A stretch of 5,318 bases of DNA from Candidatus Zixiibacteriota bacterium (lineage in GTDB: Bacteria; Zixibacteria; MSB-5A5; JAABVY01), in the NCBI GenBank assembly GCA_011777135.1, contig JAABVY010000300.1:13845-19162 (forward strand). The letters run 5' to 3'. Shown here one piece after another: positions 1 through 5,318 of this stretch (positions within the stretch are counted from its first letter, which is position 1; every line of letters starts with the position of its first letter). Made by a program: the position numbers and the translations under genes. A model generated the notes under the pieces. The model worked only from the letters and a program-made list of their open reading frames with translations. It had not been told where the DNA came from and searched no databases.

Positions 1-48
1 AATGACCAGGATCAGGAGAATCATAATCGAATATTTCAAAACCTTCAC
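1..48 (-). CDS. Start of an exported protein, cut by the left window edge (N-terminal 16 codons only)
   Basis: Nine bases after the stop of the PorV-like gene, a GTG codon at 48-46 opens a frame that runs to the window edge and reads MKVLKYSIMILLILVI. This is two lysines followed by an uninterrupted hydrophobic stretch, the pattern of a Sec signal peptide or an N-terminal membrane anchor. A GAGGT Shine-Dalgarno-like sequence lies at 53-57 on the minus strand, four bases before the GTG. It starts directly after the preceding TAA, which fits a tightly packed third gene of the same operon. The frame happens to be the same as that of the preceding gene, but the TAA separates them. Nothing can be said about function because the mature protein lies outside the window. 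The alternative is that the open frame is accidental; a hydrophobic start with a well-placed ribosome site makes that less likely. Confidence 0.55.
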   Translation of the reverse strand, partial: MKVLKYSIMILLILVI

Positions 49-57
49 GATAACCTC

Positions 58-1035
58 TTATCTGAATTCAAAACCAATAGTAAACAGATGATCCGGTGCC
101 TCGCCGTCAACAGGTGCGGCAAAGGCATAATCCAGTTTGAATTTATAGTAAACAAACGTTTTCGATATTCCCCCCCCAAATGCAAGACGCTTATCAGCAT
201 AACCCGCCCGGAGCGCAAACATCCGATTGAAAACATATTCAGCGCCAGCATAAAACTTAAGATCAAGATTCTCTATCTTGCGGACATCCACACTCACCAG
301 CGCTGTGCTGTCGAATGCCAGAGCCGAGATGCCTCCCTTGACACCTAAGGGCAAATCCTCGTCCTGAGCCACACCAACCTCGCCAAACTGGGCCCAGTAA
401 TCACCTGTATTGAAACGGTGCGTTCCGCCCAAGTTTTCAACTACGAAACCGACTCGCACAAGGTCAAAAAACGCATCCGGCTGGAAAAAGTTCAATTTAT
501 CCAGCACGGCCATTCCTCCCACATCGAAGGTAACAGTATTGGATGTTATATTCGCAACTTTGCTGATAAAATACTTTCCAACTGCCCCAAACATGAAAAT
601 ATCGCCGAATTTTTTGGCAAAAGCCAGGGCTACAACATTGTCCGAATACGATAAATCTTCACCGGTAAACGCGCCCTCATTGTCGCGTCCTTCAAAATTA
701 CCATCCGAGGCATGAATCCATCCGCCCGCAACGGTGGCTTCCTCCAGGGCCTGGACGCCGAAGGCGACATAGCCGAATTTACGGTCGAAATCCATATGCC
801 GGTATGAGGCGCTGGCGGAATTCCATTTAAGCTGTGCAAGTCCGGCCGGATTGTAAAACATCCCGGTAGCATCATCCGAGATAGCCAGGTAAGTCCCCCC
901 CATGCCCATCACCCGGGCGGAAAAACCAAACTTGAGAAAAGCCGCCGTGCCGCCGGCATTACCGTCCTGGGCAAGTAATCCCGAAGTTCCAAACAGCGTC
1001 AATATAATAAATATAAAAAACAATTTCTTCATCAT
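58..1035 (-). CDS. PorV/PorQ-like (UPF0164 family) outer-membrane beta-barrel protein
   Basis: The 325-residue protein starts with a signal peptide: two lysines, a hydrophobic core to about residue 21, and probable cleavage after Ala22 (LLA|Q). The mature part opens with the family signature around residues 29-66: GTAAFLKFGFSARVMGMGG, then a segment in which DDATGMFYNPAGLA is recognisable. This signature marks PorV/PorQ/UPF0164 outer-membrane proteins. The rest alternates aromatic and glycine residues in short strands, as expected of a barrel of the FadL-like type, and the protein ends in FEFR with an aromatic near the C terminus. In Bacteroidetes PorV works with the type IX secretion system; in other phyla the role of family members is mostly unknown, so function here is inferred. 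The gene lies 10 bases behind the propeller gene, and its AGGAG ribosome site occupies that gap. Two ATG codons stand in tandem, and the second (1032) has the better spacing. G7 and G8 tracts lie inside the gene. Confidence 0.85.
   Translation of the reverse strand: MMKKLFFIFIILTLFGTSGLLAQDGNAGGTAAFLKFGFSARVMGMGGTYLAISDDATGMFYNPAGLAQLKWNSASASYRHMDFDRKFGYVAFGVQALEEATVAGGWIHASDGNFEGRDNEGAFTGEDLSYSDNVVALAFAKKFGDIFMFGAVGKYFISKVANITSNTVTFDVGGMAVLDKLNFFQPDAFFDLVRVGFVVENLGGTHRFNTGDYWAQFGEVGVAQDEDLPLGVKGGISALAFDSTALVSVDVRKIENLDLKFYAGAEYVFNRMFALRAGYADKRLAFGGGISKTFVYYKFKLDYAFAAPVDGEAPDHLFTIGFEFR
170..177 (-). repeat. G8 homopolymer tract inside the PorV-like gene
   Basis: Eight C on the plus strand, read as GGG GGG GG(A) in the coding strand, encode Gly287-Gly289 of the PorV-like protein. 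A gain or loss of one base would shift the frame and replace the last 36-38 residues, that is, the final strands of the barrel. A second tract of seven G (895-901) encodes Gly46-Gly47, preceded by the G of an ATG. Such tracts can be slippage sites, and they are also places where assemblies and reads go wrong. The frame is intact as given here. Confidence 0.6.
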
Positions 1036-1038
1036 GCA

Positions 1039-1044
1039 CTCCTG
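1039..1044 (-). promoter_or_regulatory. Shine-Dalgarno site of the PorV-like gene
   Basis: CAGGAG on the minus strand lies between the stop of the propeller gene and the tandem ATG-ATG start. It is three bases from the first ATG and six from the second, so the second ATG at 1032-1030 is the more likely initiator and the protein would be 324 residues. Placing the ribosome site directly behind the previous stop supports co-transcription of the two genes. Confidence 0.6.
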
Positions 1045-1045
1045 C

Positions 1046-3565
1046 CTACGGTATTACCATTATTTTGCCCCAGGCCTCTTCGCCCGAGGAATTTTCGACC
1101 TTAAAGTAATACGGTCCGGTAGCGACTATATCACCGTTATCATTTCTCATATCCCATGCATCACCATCATGCTGGATACCCCCTGCTCTTTGTTCGCCGT
1201 CAACAGGTGTGGCCACAAGGTCCATGGCAAAGTCGTAGACTTTAATTGTCACGCTTCCGCTTTGCTCGAACCTGTAGTGGAATTTCACCCGTCCGCCCGG
1301 GGATACAAAGGGGGATGACGGTACGGGGGAGGCATACGCTGTCGGGCCGGCATTTTCAGGAATCTCCTCGAAGGTCCGGTAAACACTCCAGCTTTCTCCG
1401 CCGTCGGTGCTCTTTGCCATCCCATCATTGGAGGCGGCCCAGATGACACCGTCGGCAATTCCGACGCCGAAGAACTCGGTGCCCTCATAAATCCTTTCGC
1501 CTGTAGCGGCATCCACTAACTGCAGAGTATCCCAGGTCTGGCCGAAATCCGAGGTGCGCATAAGACCCGCAGAGGTAGCCGCATAAACATCAGCGCCGTT
1601 GAAGGCGAAATTCCAGGCATTGATGCCTGTCAGGACAACATCCCAGGTCTGACCATTGTCAGTTGAAACATTTATCCCATTGCGTTCTCCCAGGAGGCCG
1701 GTAGAATTGCCCGCTACCCAGACATATCTCTGATCATTATGATACTGCGCCTCCACCGAAACCGCGAAATTTCCGGAAAGACCTTGCTCATCTCCCGAGG
1801 TGGCACGAATATTATAGTCGAATTTCGACTGATCCAGGTTTACAGTATCTATGCTCCAGAGTCCAGGCAAAGCGCTGGGACTGGAGGCCAGACCATGAAC
1901 CGAACCAACCCAGAAAAGAGAATCAACATCGTCGAATAACAGGGTCGTCATAGCAGTGTCGATTATGGTCTCCTCTTCCGCATCACTTACTTCCACGGGT
2001 ATCCAGGTTGCACTGGAGCGGTTATATCTTTGCAGGCCTATTCTGGTTGCAAGCCAGATTGTAAAATCGGTGTAGATCAGGTCATTCACATTATCACCGA
2101 TAAATGTCGGGATCCAGGTCTGACCGAAATCCTGCGAGAGCAGGACCGCCAAGCCGCCCTGTCCGTCATGTGGCCGGGTAGCGACAGCCCACTCATAGAC
2201 TGTATCCACCAAATCGCCTTCTTCTTCCTCCCAGGAGCTTGCGCCAACGGCCTCCACCGCCAATCCCGCATTCTCGATGCCGTCAAACCTGAACAACTCG
2301 GCGTTCAAAATAGAACCGTCGAAAGGGCAGGGAATCTCGAGCTTCCAGAGTCCGCCGGCGCTGCCGGCAAAGAGATATAATGTGTCGTCGGCCGTGCATG
2401 CTTGTTGATCCGATAATGAATAGAAATTTGCCAGGGAAAGAATCTGATTGAATGATGAATCCGGTGAGGTTTCCGCCGCATTGAGGGTTATCTTCTGCCA
2501 GGTCTGACCATCATCCTGCGAGCGGATCAAGCCCCCTTCGGTGCAGGCGGCCCAGATTGACCTTCCGCCATTATCATCGAGAGTAATCAATATGTCCTCA
2601 ACCTTATTGCCTGCTCCCAGAGCTTCAACAGGTGAGCGTTGAATCCAGGTTTCTCCGAAATCCGTAGAATACGCGAATCCAGTGCTCGTGCCGCTATCCA
2701 CATCATACCCTGCGCAGATCACGAAATCTCCATTAGCGGCCGAAGCGCTGGTATAATCCGAGGTAAGGCCGTCGGATGCAAAATATGATCCATAGCTTAT
2801 GCCATTATTCTCAGAGCGGCTGAGTCCAAGATCAGTTGCGACCCAGATATAATCGTCCTGAATGGCAAAATCAATAATATTATTGGAGGCCAGTTTTCCG
2901 GGACGATCTATGAACTGGAACTGGTTCATACCTGCGGCAGACCCGGCCCAGACTACAACCGTATCCTCATAATTGCCATCGACATGGACGGAAAAGAAGC
3001 GGTTGTTCAGGTAGGCAAAGGTGCTGTCGAGGAAATCCTGCTCTGCCAATGTATCCGGGTAGAGATTTTCCCAAGTCTGACCATTATCGGTGCTGTAAAT
3101 CAGACCGCCATAGAAGCAGGCCGCATATACCACTGAATCGAATACATCCAGATCATAACAAAGCATGCCGGGGCTGGAAGCCTGAAAAGGAGTATAACTC
3201 TGGAAATTATCCCCGAAGTTCGAGGTAACGCTGAAGCCCTCGCCTACAGGCACAGACACTCCCTGAGATAAGATGGAACTGGAATTTGCGACCCAAAGCT
3301 CTCCGCTGCCATAAGCCATAGCCGAAATCTCATCAGTAATAAGGCCATTGGTGGAATCATAGGAACGCCACTCCATGCCGCCGTTGTCGGTCCCGGAAAG
3401 CCCCTTGCTGGTTCCGATCCAGACATAAGTACCGTCATAAACCACATCGACCCCGCTATTTGCCAAAAGCTTCATAATCGGATCATCCAGGAACGAAAGC
3501 GGGATAGAATTCGCGCTCACGGCAAATAACAGAATTACTATCATAAAAATGTAGAATCGCTTCAT
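1046..3565 (-). CDS. Secreted Asp-box (BNR) beta-propeller protein with C-terminal FlgD-type Ig-like domain
   Basis: The 839-residue protein has a signal peptide (MKR, hydrophobic core 4-17, likely cleavage near Ser20). Asp-boxes of the form S-x-D-x-G-x-T/S-W occur at residues 158-165, 300-307, 349-356, 477-484, 634-641, 671-678 and 719-726, with degenerate copies near 57-66, 114-121 and 251-258. Each is usually preceded by a strand ending in W/Y-V/A-A-x-x-x-G-L. About eleven such strands can be counted, so two consecutive propellers are plausible. Residues about 748-839 match the FlgD Ig-like domain: SSPF start, VTIKVYDFAMDLV, a W-D-x-R-N-D-N-G turn, ATGPYYFKV, and the end KIMVIP. Proteins of this design are common extracellular or surface proteins of FCB-group candidate phyla. 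No sialidase active-site set is evident, so no enzyme activity is claimed; binding or scaffold roles are possible. The C-terminal domain also resembles a type IX secretion sorting domain. It heads the operon with the PorV-like gene and has a strong GAGGAGG ribosome site. Confidence 0.88.
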   Translation of the reverse strand: MKRFYIFMIVILLFAVSANSIPLSFLDDPIMKLLANSGVDVVYDGTYVWIGTSKGLSGTDNGGMEWRSYDSTNGLITDEISAMAYGSGELWVANSSSILSQGVSVPVGEGFSVTSNFGDNFQSYTPFQASSPGMLCYDLDVFDSVVYAACFYGGLIYSTDNGQTWENLYPDTLAEQDFLDSTFAYLNNRFFSVHVDGNYEDTVVVWAGSAAGMNQFQFIDRPGKLASNNIIDFAIQDDYIWVATDLGLSRSENNGISYGSYFASDGLTSDYTSASAANGDFVICAGYDVDSGTSTGFAYSTDFGETWIQRSPVEALGAGNKVEDILITLDDNGGRSIWAACTEGGLIRSQDDGQTWQKITLNAAETSPDSSFNQILSLANFYSLSDQQACTADDTLYLFAGSAGGLWKLEIPCPFDGSILNAELFRFDGIENAGLAVEAVGASSWEEEEGDLVDTVYEWAVATRPHDGQGGLAVLLSQDFGQTWIPTFIGDNVNDLIYTDFTIWLATRIGLQRYNRSSATWIPVEVSDAEEETIIDTAMTTLLFDDVDSLFWVGSVHGLASSPSALPGLWSIDTVNLDQSKFDYNIRATSGDEQGLSGNFAVSVEAQYHNDQRYVWVAGNSTGLLGERNGINVSTDNGQTWDVVLTGINAWNFAFNGADVYAATSAGLMRTSDFGQTWDTLQLVDAATGERIYEGTEFFGVGIADGVIWAASNDGMAKSTDGGESWSVYRTFEEIPENAGPTAYASPVPSSPFVSPGGRVKFHYRFEQSGSVTIKVYDFAMDLVATPVDGEQRAGGIQHDGDAWDMRNDNGDIVATGPYYFKVENSSGEEAWGKIMVIP
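1386..3391 (-). repeat. Dispersed Asp-box repeats visible at DNA level
   Basis: A short unit recurs within the propeller gene. On the plus strand it reads roughly CCAGGTCTGACCGAAATC. Clear copies lie near 1531-1550, 1642-1660, 2113-2132, 2498-2516, 2643-2663 and 3070-3090, with more diverged copies near 1386-1407 and 3369-3391. Each encodes the Asp-box turn D-x-G-Q-T-W. Spacing between copies is irregular (about 110 to 470 bases), as expected of propeller blades with loops of differing length. Similarity outside the unit is low, so these are old protein repeats and not a recent tandem amplification. Confidence 0.7.
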
Positions 3566-3569
3566 TAAG

Positions 3570-3576
3570 CCTCCTC
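3570..3576 (-). promoter_or_regulatory. Strong Shine-Dalgarno site of the propeller gene
   Basis: GAGGAGG on the minus strand, four bases (CTTA) before the ATG at 3565. It is the best ribosome site in the window and fixes the start of the propeller gene. It lies only four bases after the end of the T run of the hairpin described at 3581-3612, so leader folding could affect access to it. Confidence 0.75.
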
Positions 3577-3580
3577 AAAT

Positions 3581-3612
3581 AAAAAAATACCGAACAAAAC
3601 ATGGTTCGGTAT
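3581..3612 (-). terminator. Hairpin with T run ahead of the propeller gene (intrinsic terminator or leader attenuator)
   Basis: On the minus strand a perfect 9-bp inverted repeat (ATACCGAAC and GTTCGGTAT) with an 8-base loop is followed directly by a T run (3587-3581; its first T is also the last stem base). This is the layout of a Rho-independent terminator. It lies 123 bases after the phosphatase stop, so it could end that transcript. It also lies just before the Shine-Dalgarno site of the propeller gene, which leaves no room for a promoter between hairpin and gene. If the propeller operon starts from a promoter farther upstream in the gap, the hairpin is in its 5' leader and would act as an attenuator. 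A 26-base palindrome could also be a protein-binding operator. The structure is seen directly; the role is inferred. Confidence 0.6.
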
Positions 3613-3735
3613 GTATATGAAAGGTCTTATCATCAAGTTGTATAAAGGCAATATTAAAATTCTAACCGTAGAAATCTTACAATAAATACCTCCAGGGGCG
3701 GAAATTAGGGATATTTACGATAAAGTCAAGTTATT
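3613..3735 (-). other. AT-rich intergenic stretch between the phosphatase and the propeller hairpin
   Basis: No gene or RNA family was recognised here. Reading the minus strand, a TTGACT hexamer lies at 3729-3724 just after the phosphatase stop. No good TATAAT-like box sits 16-18 bases after it (the nearest, CCTAAT, is too close). Further on are AT-rich runs (about 3641-3660 and 3681-3690) and a TATACA hexamer near 3613-3619, again without a convincing partner -35 box. A promoter for the propeller operon most probably lies in this stretch, but I cannot place it. The sigma-factor consensus of this lineage is unknown to me and may differ from that of Escherichia coli. Confidence 0.35.
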
Positions 3736-4650
3736 TCAAAGCTTACTGATCAAAAAGCCCCATCTCAAATTCCGGGTCGAGACTTTCAGCGATTTGCTGT
3801 CAAAATGTCTTAGTAAGCTCAGCAAAATCAGGCCTCCAGCGACAATTACTTCTGCTCTGGAAGGCTCAAAGGTTATAACCCCCTTACGCTCTGAAAGTTT
3901 CATTGCCGCCAGGTCATTTATCAGCTCCTCCAGGCGGTTGAGCTTAAGTGACTTACCATGAATCTTGTCAGGATCATAAGCGGGCGGTTTTGAGTCAAGC
4001 AACTTATAGGCGGAAATTGTCCCGCCGGTGCCGATCAGGTCGAAATTCTCAATTCTAAAATCTTTCAACTTTTGCCGGAAAAAAGCTGATAACTCCTCGG
4101 AGGCTTTTTTGAGAGTCCCAGGCCAGCACTTTCGGTTGGTGCCAAATTTCTCGGTGATTTCCACGGCCCCAATCTCAAGGCTGATAGCCTTCGTGACATC
4201 ATTTTTATGGGCCATGACAAATTCGCTCGAGGCTCCGCCGATATCGAACATTATCCTGTTGGGCTTGATGCCTTTTATTCCCGTAACGGCCCCGAGATAT
4301 GTGAGTTCTGCTTCACTCCTGCCAGGAATCACCTCAACCGGAATTCCGGTTTCATTTTCGATTTTCTCAACTACTTTGGATTTATTTTTAGCACTTCTGA
4401 CAGCTTGTGTGGTTACCGCATATATGTGTTCTGCGCCATGCTGATACGCTTTTTTCTTGAAGGATTTAATATCTCTTATTGCCCTTTTAAGATTCTTGTC
4501 TGAAATAAATCCCGACTTTTTCAGGCCGAATGCAAGCCGCGGGGTTCTGCTATCCTGGAGCAGCGGCTTAATCCTTCCATCACTATAGATTCTTGCCACT
4601 AAAAGGAGAATCGTGTTGGAACCGATATCTATGGAAGCTAATGTTTTCAT
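3736..4650 (-). CDS. ppx: Ppx/GppA family exopolyphosphatase / guanosine pentaphosphatase (short form)
   Basis: The 304-residue protein is close to the short, two-domain form of the family, without the C-terminal HD-like extension of the Escherichia coli enzyme. The family hydrolyses terminal phosphate of polyphosphate, or converts pppGpp to ppGpp, in the cytoplasm. Motifs in order: phosphate-1 loop D8-I-G-S-N-T13; TTQAVR at 80-85; I-P-G-R-S-E-A-E at 108-115, where Glu113 aligns with the catalytic Glu121 of E. coli Ppx; phosphate-2 loop D136-I-G-G-A-S-S-E143, where Glu143 aligns with Glu150; and G207-T-G-G-T211. Departures from consensus are Ser112 in place of the first Glu of EEAR, Glu115 in place of its Arg, Ala140 in place of the third Gly, and LRWG (295-298) in place of LREG. 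The ATG overlaps the stop of the upstream zinc-ribbon gene by four bases (ATGA), and no clear Shine-Dalgarno precedes it, so translation is probably coupled. Whether it acts as Ppx or GppA cannot be told from sequence alone. Confidence 0.88.
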   Translation of the reverse strand: MKTLASIDIGSNTILLLVARIYSDGRIKPLLQDSRTPRLAFGLKKSGFISDKNLKRAIRDIKSFKKKAYQHGAEHIYAVTTQAVRSAKNKSKVVEKIENETGIPVEVIPGRSEAELTYLGAVTGIKGIKPNRIMFDIGGASSEFVMAHKNDVTKAISLEIGAVEITEKFGTNRKCWPGTLKKASEELSAFFRQKLKDFRIENFDLIGTGGTISAYKLLDSKPPAYDPDKIHGKSLKLNRLEELINDLAAMKLSERKGVITFEPSRAEVIVAGGLILLSLLRHFDSKSLKVSTRNLRWGFLISKL

Positions 4651-5318
4651 GTAACCAGGGCGGTTTTCTCAAATCCGAGGCCCACAGTAAGGCCCCGATA
4701 AAAATATCCTTCCTCTACAAACGGCAGCCAGATCAACTCCTTATCATCATATTCGAGATACACTCTCCAGAGCGAGTCCAGATCCAGATGCTCCAGGTTA
4801 TCCTTGCCTGCCAGCAGATACGGCAAAACCATCGTCCAGGCCTGTTCGGAATCGACACAAGCCGCCACAAAATTATAATCGGATTCGCCCAGCCTGTCAA
4901 AGTCAATTTCATCGACCGCCCTTGAAAGTGATAGCGAGAGACGCGCCGCCCGCTTCAGGTTCGAAATCTCGAATGCCGGTATAAAAATCGTATCCGAATC
5001 AAAAACAAGGGCCTTTTTTATTATTGCCGCTTGATCCGAATCCTTTAAGCGGAACATCCAGAATGGAAAGAGCTTATTATGCCTGTGATCTCCCCGGGCA
5101 AGATTTATCTCGATAGCCTTATAGCTCTCCCCCTCCGAGCGGTACATGTGTCCACAATTTCCGCAGATGAACATCTCGCCATTTTTCTGGCGCGGGAGAT
5201 CGAATCCGCAATGATCGCATCTATGCGCGACCATTTTATATTCGGTTCCATTCAGCTTGGTTTCCAGCTCCAGATCACGGCAGTCAAATTGACCTTCTTC
5301 CACACATACCGCCCTTTT
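4647..5318 (-). CDS. Zinc-ribbon protein of unknown function, probably 5' partial
   Basis: From a GTG at 5303 the frame gives 218 residues, but it stays open to the window edge (five more codons reading KRAVC) with no stop, so the true start probably lies outside. GTG at 5303 has no convincing ribosome site. Numbered from that GTG, a zinc ribbon C29-x2-C32-x14-C47-x2-C50 is clear (HRCDHCGFD and FICGNCGHMY). It is followed by KLFPFWMFRL (77-86), IFIPAFEISN (106-115) and IWLPFVEEGYFYRG near 190-204. Earlier cysteines (Cys8 and the one before the GTG) suggest another metal-binding element upstream. No signal peptide or membrane segment is visible in the part shown, so it is probably cytoplasmic. 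I do not recognise a named family. The ribbon followed by F-P-F-W and I-P-A-F motifs recalls uncharacterised multi-ribbon proteins, but that is a weak recollection. Its stop overlaps the phosphatase start, which suggests co-expression and perhaps a linked role. Confidence 0.75.
   Translation of the reverse strand, partial: KRAVCVEEGQFDCRDLELETKLNGTEYKMVAHRCDHCGFDLPRQKNGEMFICGNCGHMYRSEGESYKAIEINLARGDHRHNKLFPFWMFRLKDSDQAAIIKKALVFDSDTIFIPAFEISNLKRAARLSLSLSRAVDEIDFDRLGESDYNFVAACVDSEQAWTMVLPYLLAGKDNLEHLDLDSLWRVYLEYDDKELIWLPFVEEGYFYRGLTVGLGFEKTALVT

Noticed and set aside
410..715. Plus-strand open frames opposite the PorV-like gene (also 88-348 and 418-654)
   Set aside because: They lie wholly opposite a well-recognised gene, have no recognisable protein features and no ribosome sites, and their residue make-up (rich in Arg, Ser, Pro) is that of an antisense shadow.
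902..1318. 138-codon plus-strand open frame spanning the junction of the two envelope genes
   Set aside because: It runs antisense to the ends of two genes with clear family signatures and shows no domain or signal of its own.
2030..2380. 116-codon plus-strand open frame inside the propeller gene
   Set aside because: It is an antisense shadow of repeat-bearing coding sequence, with no supporting start signal.
1386..3391. Recurring short units as a CRISPR array or tandem repeat
   Set aside because: The units are in frame, encode Asp-box turns, differ in sequence and are irregularly spaced, so they are protein repeats.
3724..3729. TTGACT as a -35 box for the propeller operon
   Set aside because: No acceptable -10 hexamer lies 16-18 bases downstream on the minus strand, so it is mentioned only in the intergenic entry and not called a promoter.
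4028..4444. Plus-strand open frames opposite the phosphatase gene (also 4207-4503, and 4593-4925 which continues into the zinc-ribbon gene)
   Set aside because: They are antisense to conserved motifs of the phosphatase and the zinc-ribbon gene, and any similarity to membrane proteins comes from the complement of charged codons.
5285..5307. Short minus-strand ORF starting at an ATG in another frame near the right edge
   Set aside because: It ends after seven codons and overlaps the open frame of the zinc-ribbon protein, whose cysteine pattern is clearly coding.

Overview
All supported genes in this window read on the minus strand, in two groups separated by a 170-base gap (3566-3735). The composition looks balanced. 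The gene types are a PorV/UPF0164-like outer-membrane protein, and a secreted Asp-box propeller ending in a FlgD-type Ig-like domain. Together they suggest an uncultivated Gram-negative bacterium of the wider FCB group (Zixibacteria-, KSB1-, Marinimicrobia- or Latescibacteria-like). This placement is inferred from protein style only; there is no rRNA or other marker gene here.

Upstream group (right-hand side, read first): a zinc-ribbon protein of unknown function, whose reading frame is still open at the right window edge, overlaps by four bases (ATGA) with a short-form Ppx/GppA-family phosphatase. The overlap suggests translational coupling. The phosphatase keeps the two glutamates of the active-site region but has substitutions in several otherwise well-kept motifs.

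Gap: the 170 bases hold no gene. Next to the downstream gene lies a perfect 9-bp inverted repeat followed by a T run on the minus strand. It ends only a few bases before a strong Shine-Dalgarno sequence, so it is either the terminator of the phosphatase transcript or an attenuator/operator in the leader of the next operon.

Downstream group: an 839-residue secreted beta-propeller protein with at least seven canonical Asp-boxes is followed after 10 bases by the PorV-like protein. Nine bases later a GTG codon opens what looks like the signal peptide of a third exported protein, cut by the left window edge. This group looks like an envelope/secretion operon. In Bacteroidetes, PorV is part of the type IX secretion system, and substrates of that system carry C-terminal Ig-like sorting domains. 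The pairing is therefore suggestive of an exporter-associated protein next to a cargo, but no core T9SS gene is visible here.

No tRNA, rRNA, CRISPR array, insertion sequence or prophage gene was seen. Most of the window is ordinary chromosomal coding sequence. The points most worth a second look are the leader hairpin, the PorV/propeller pairing, the G tracts in the PorV-like gene and the diverged motifs of the phosphatase.
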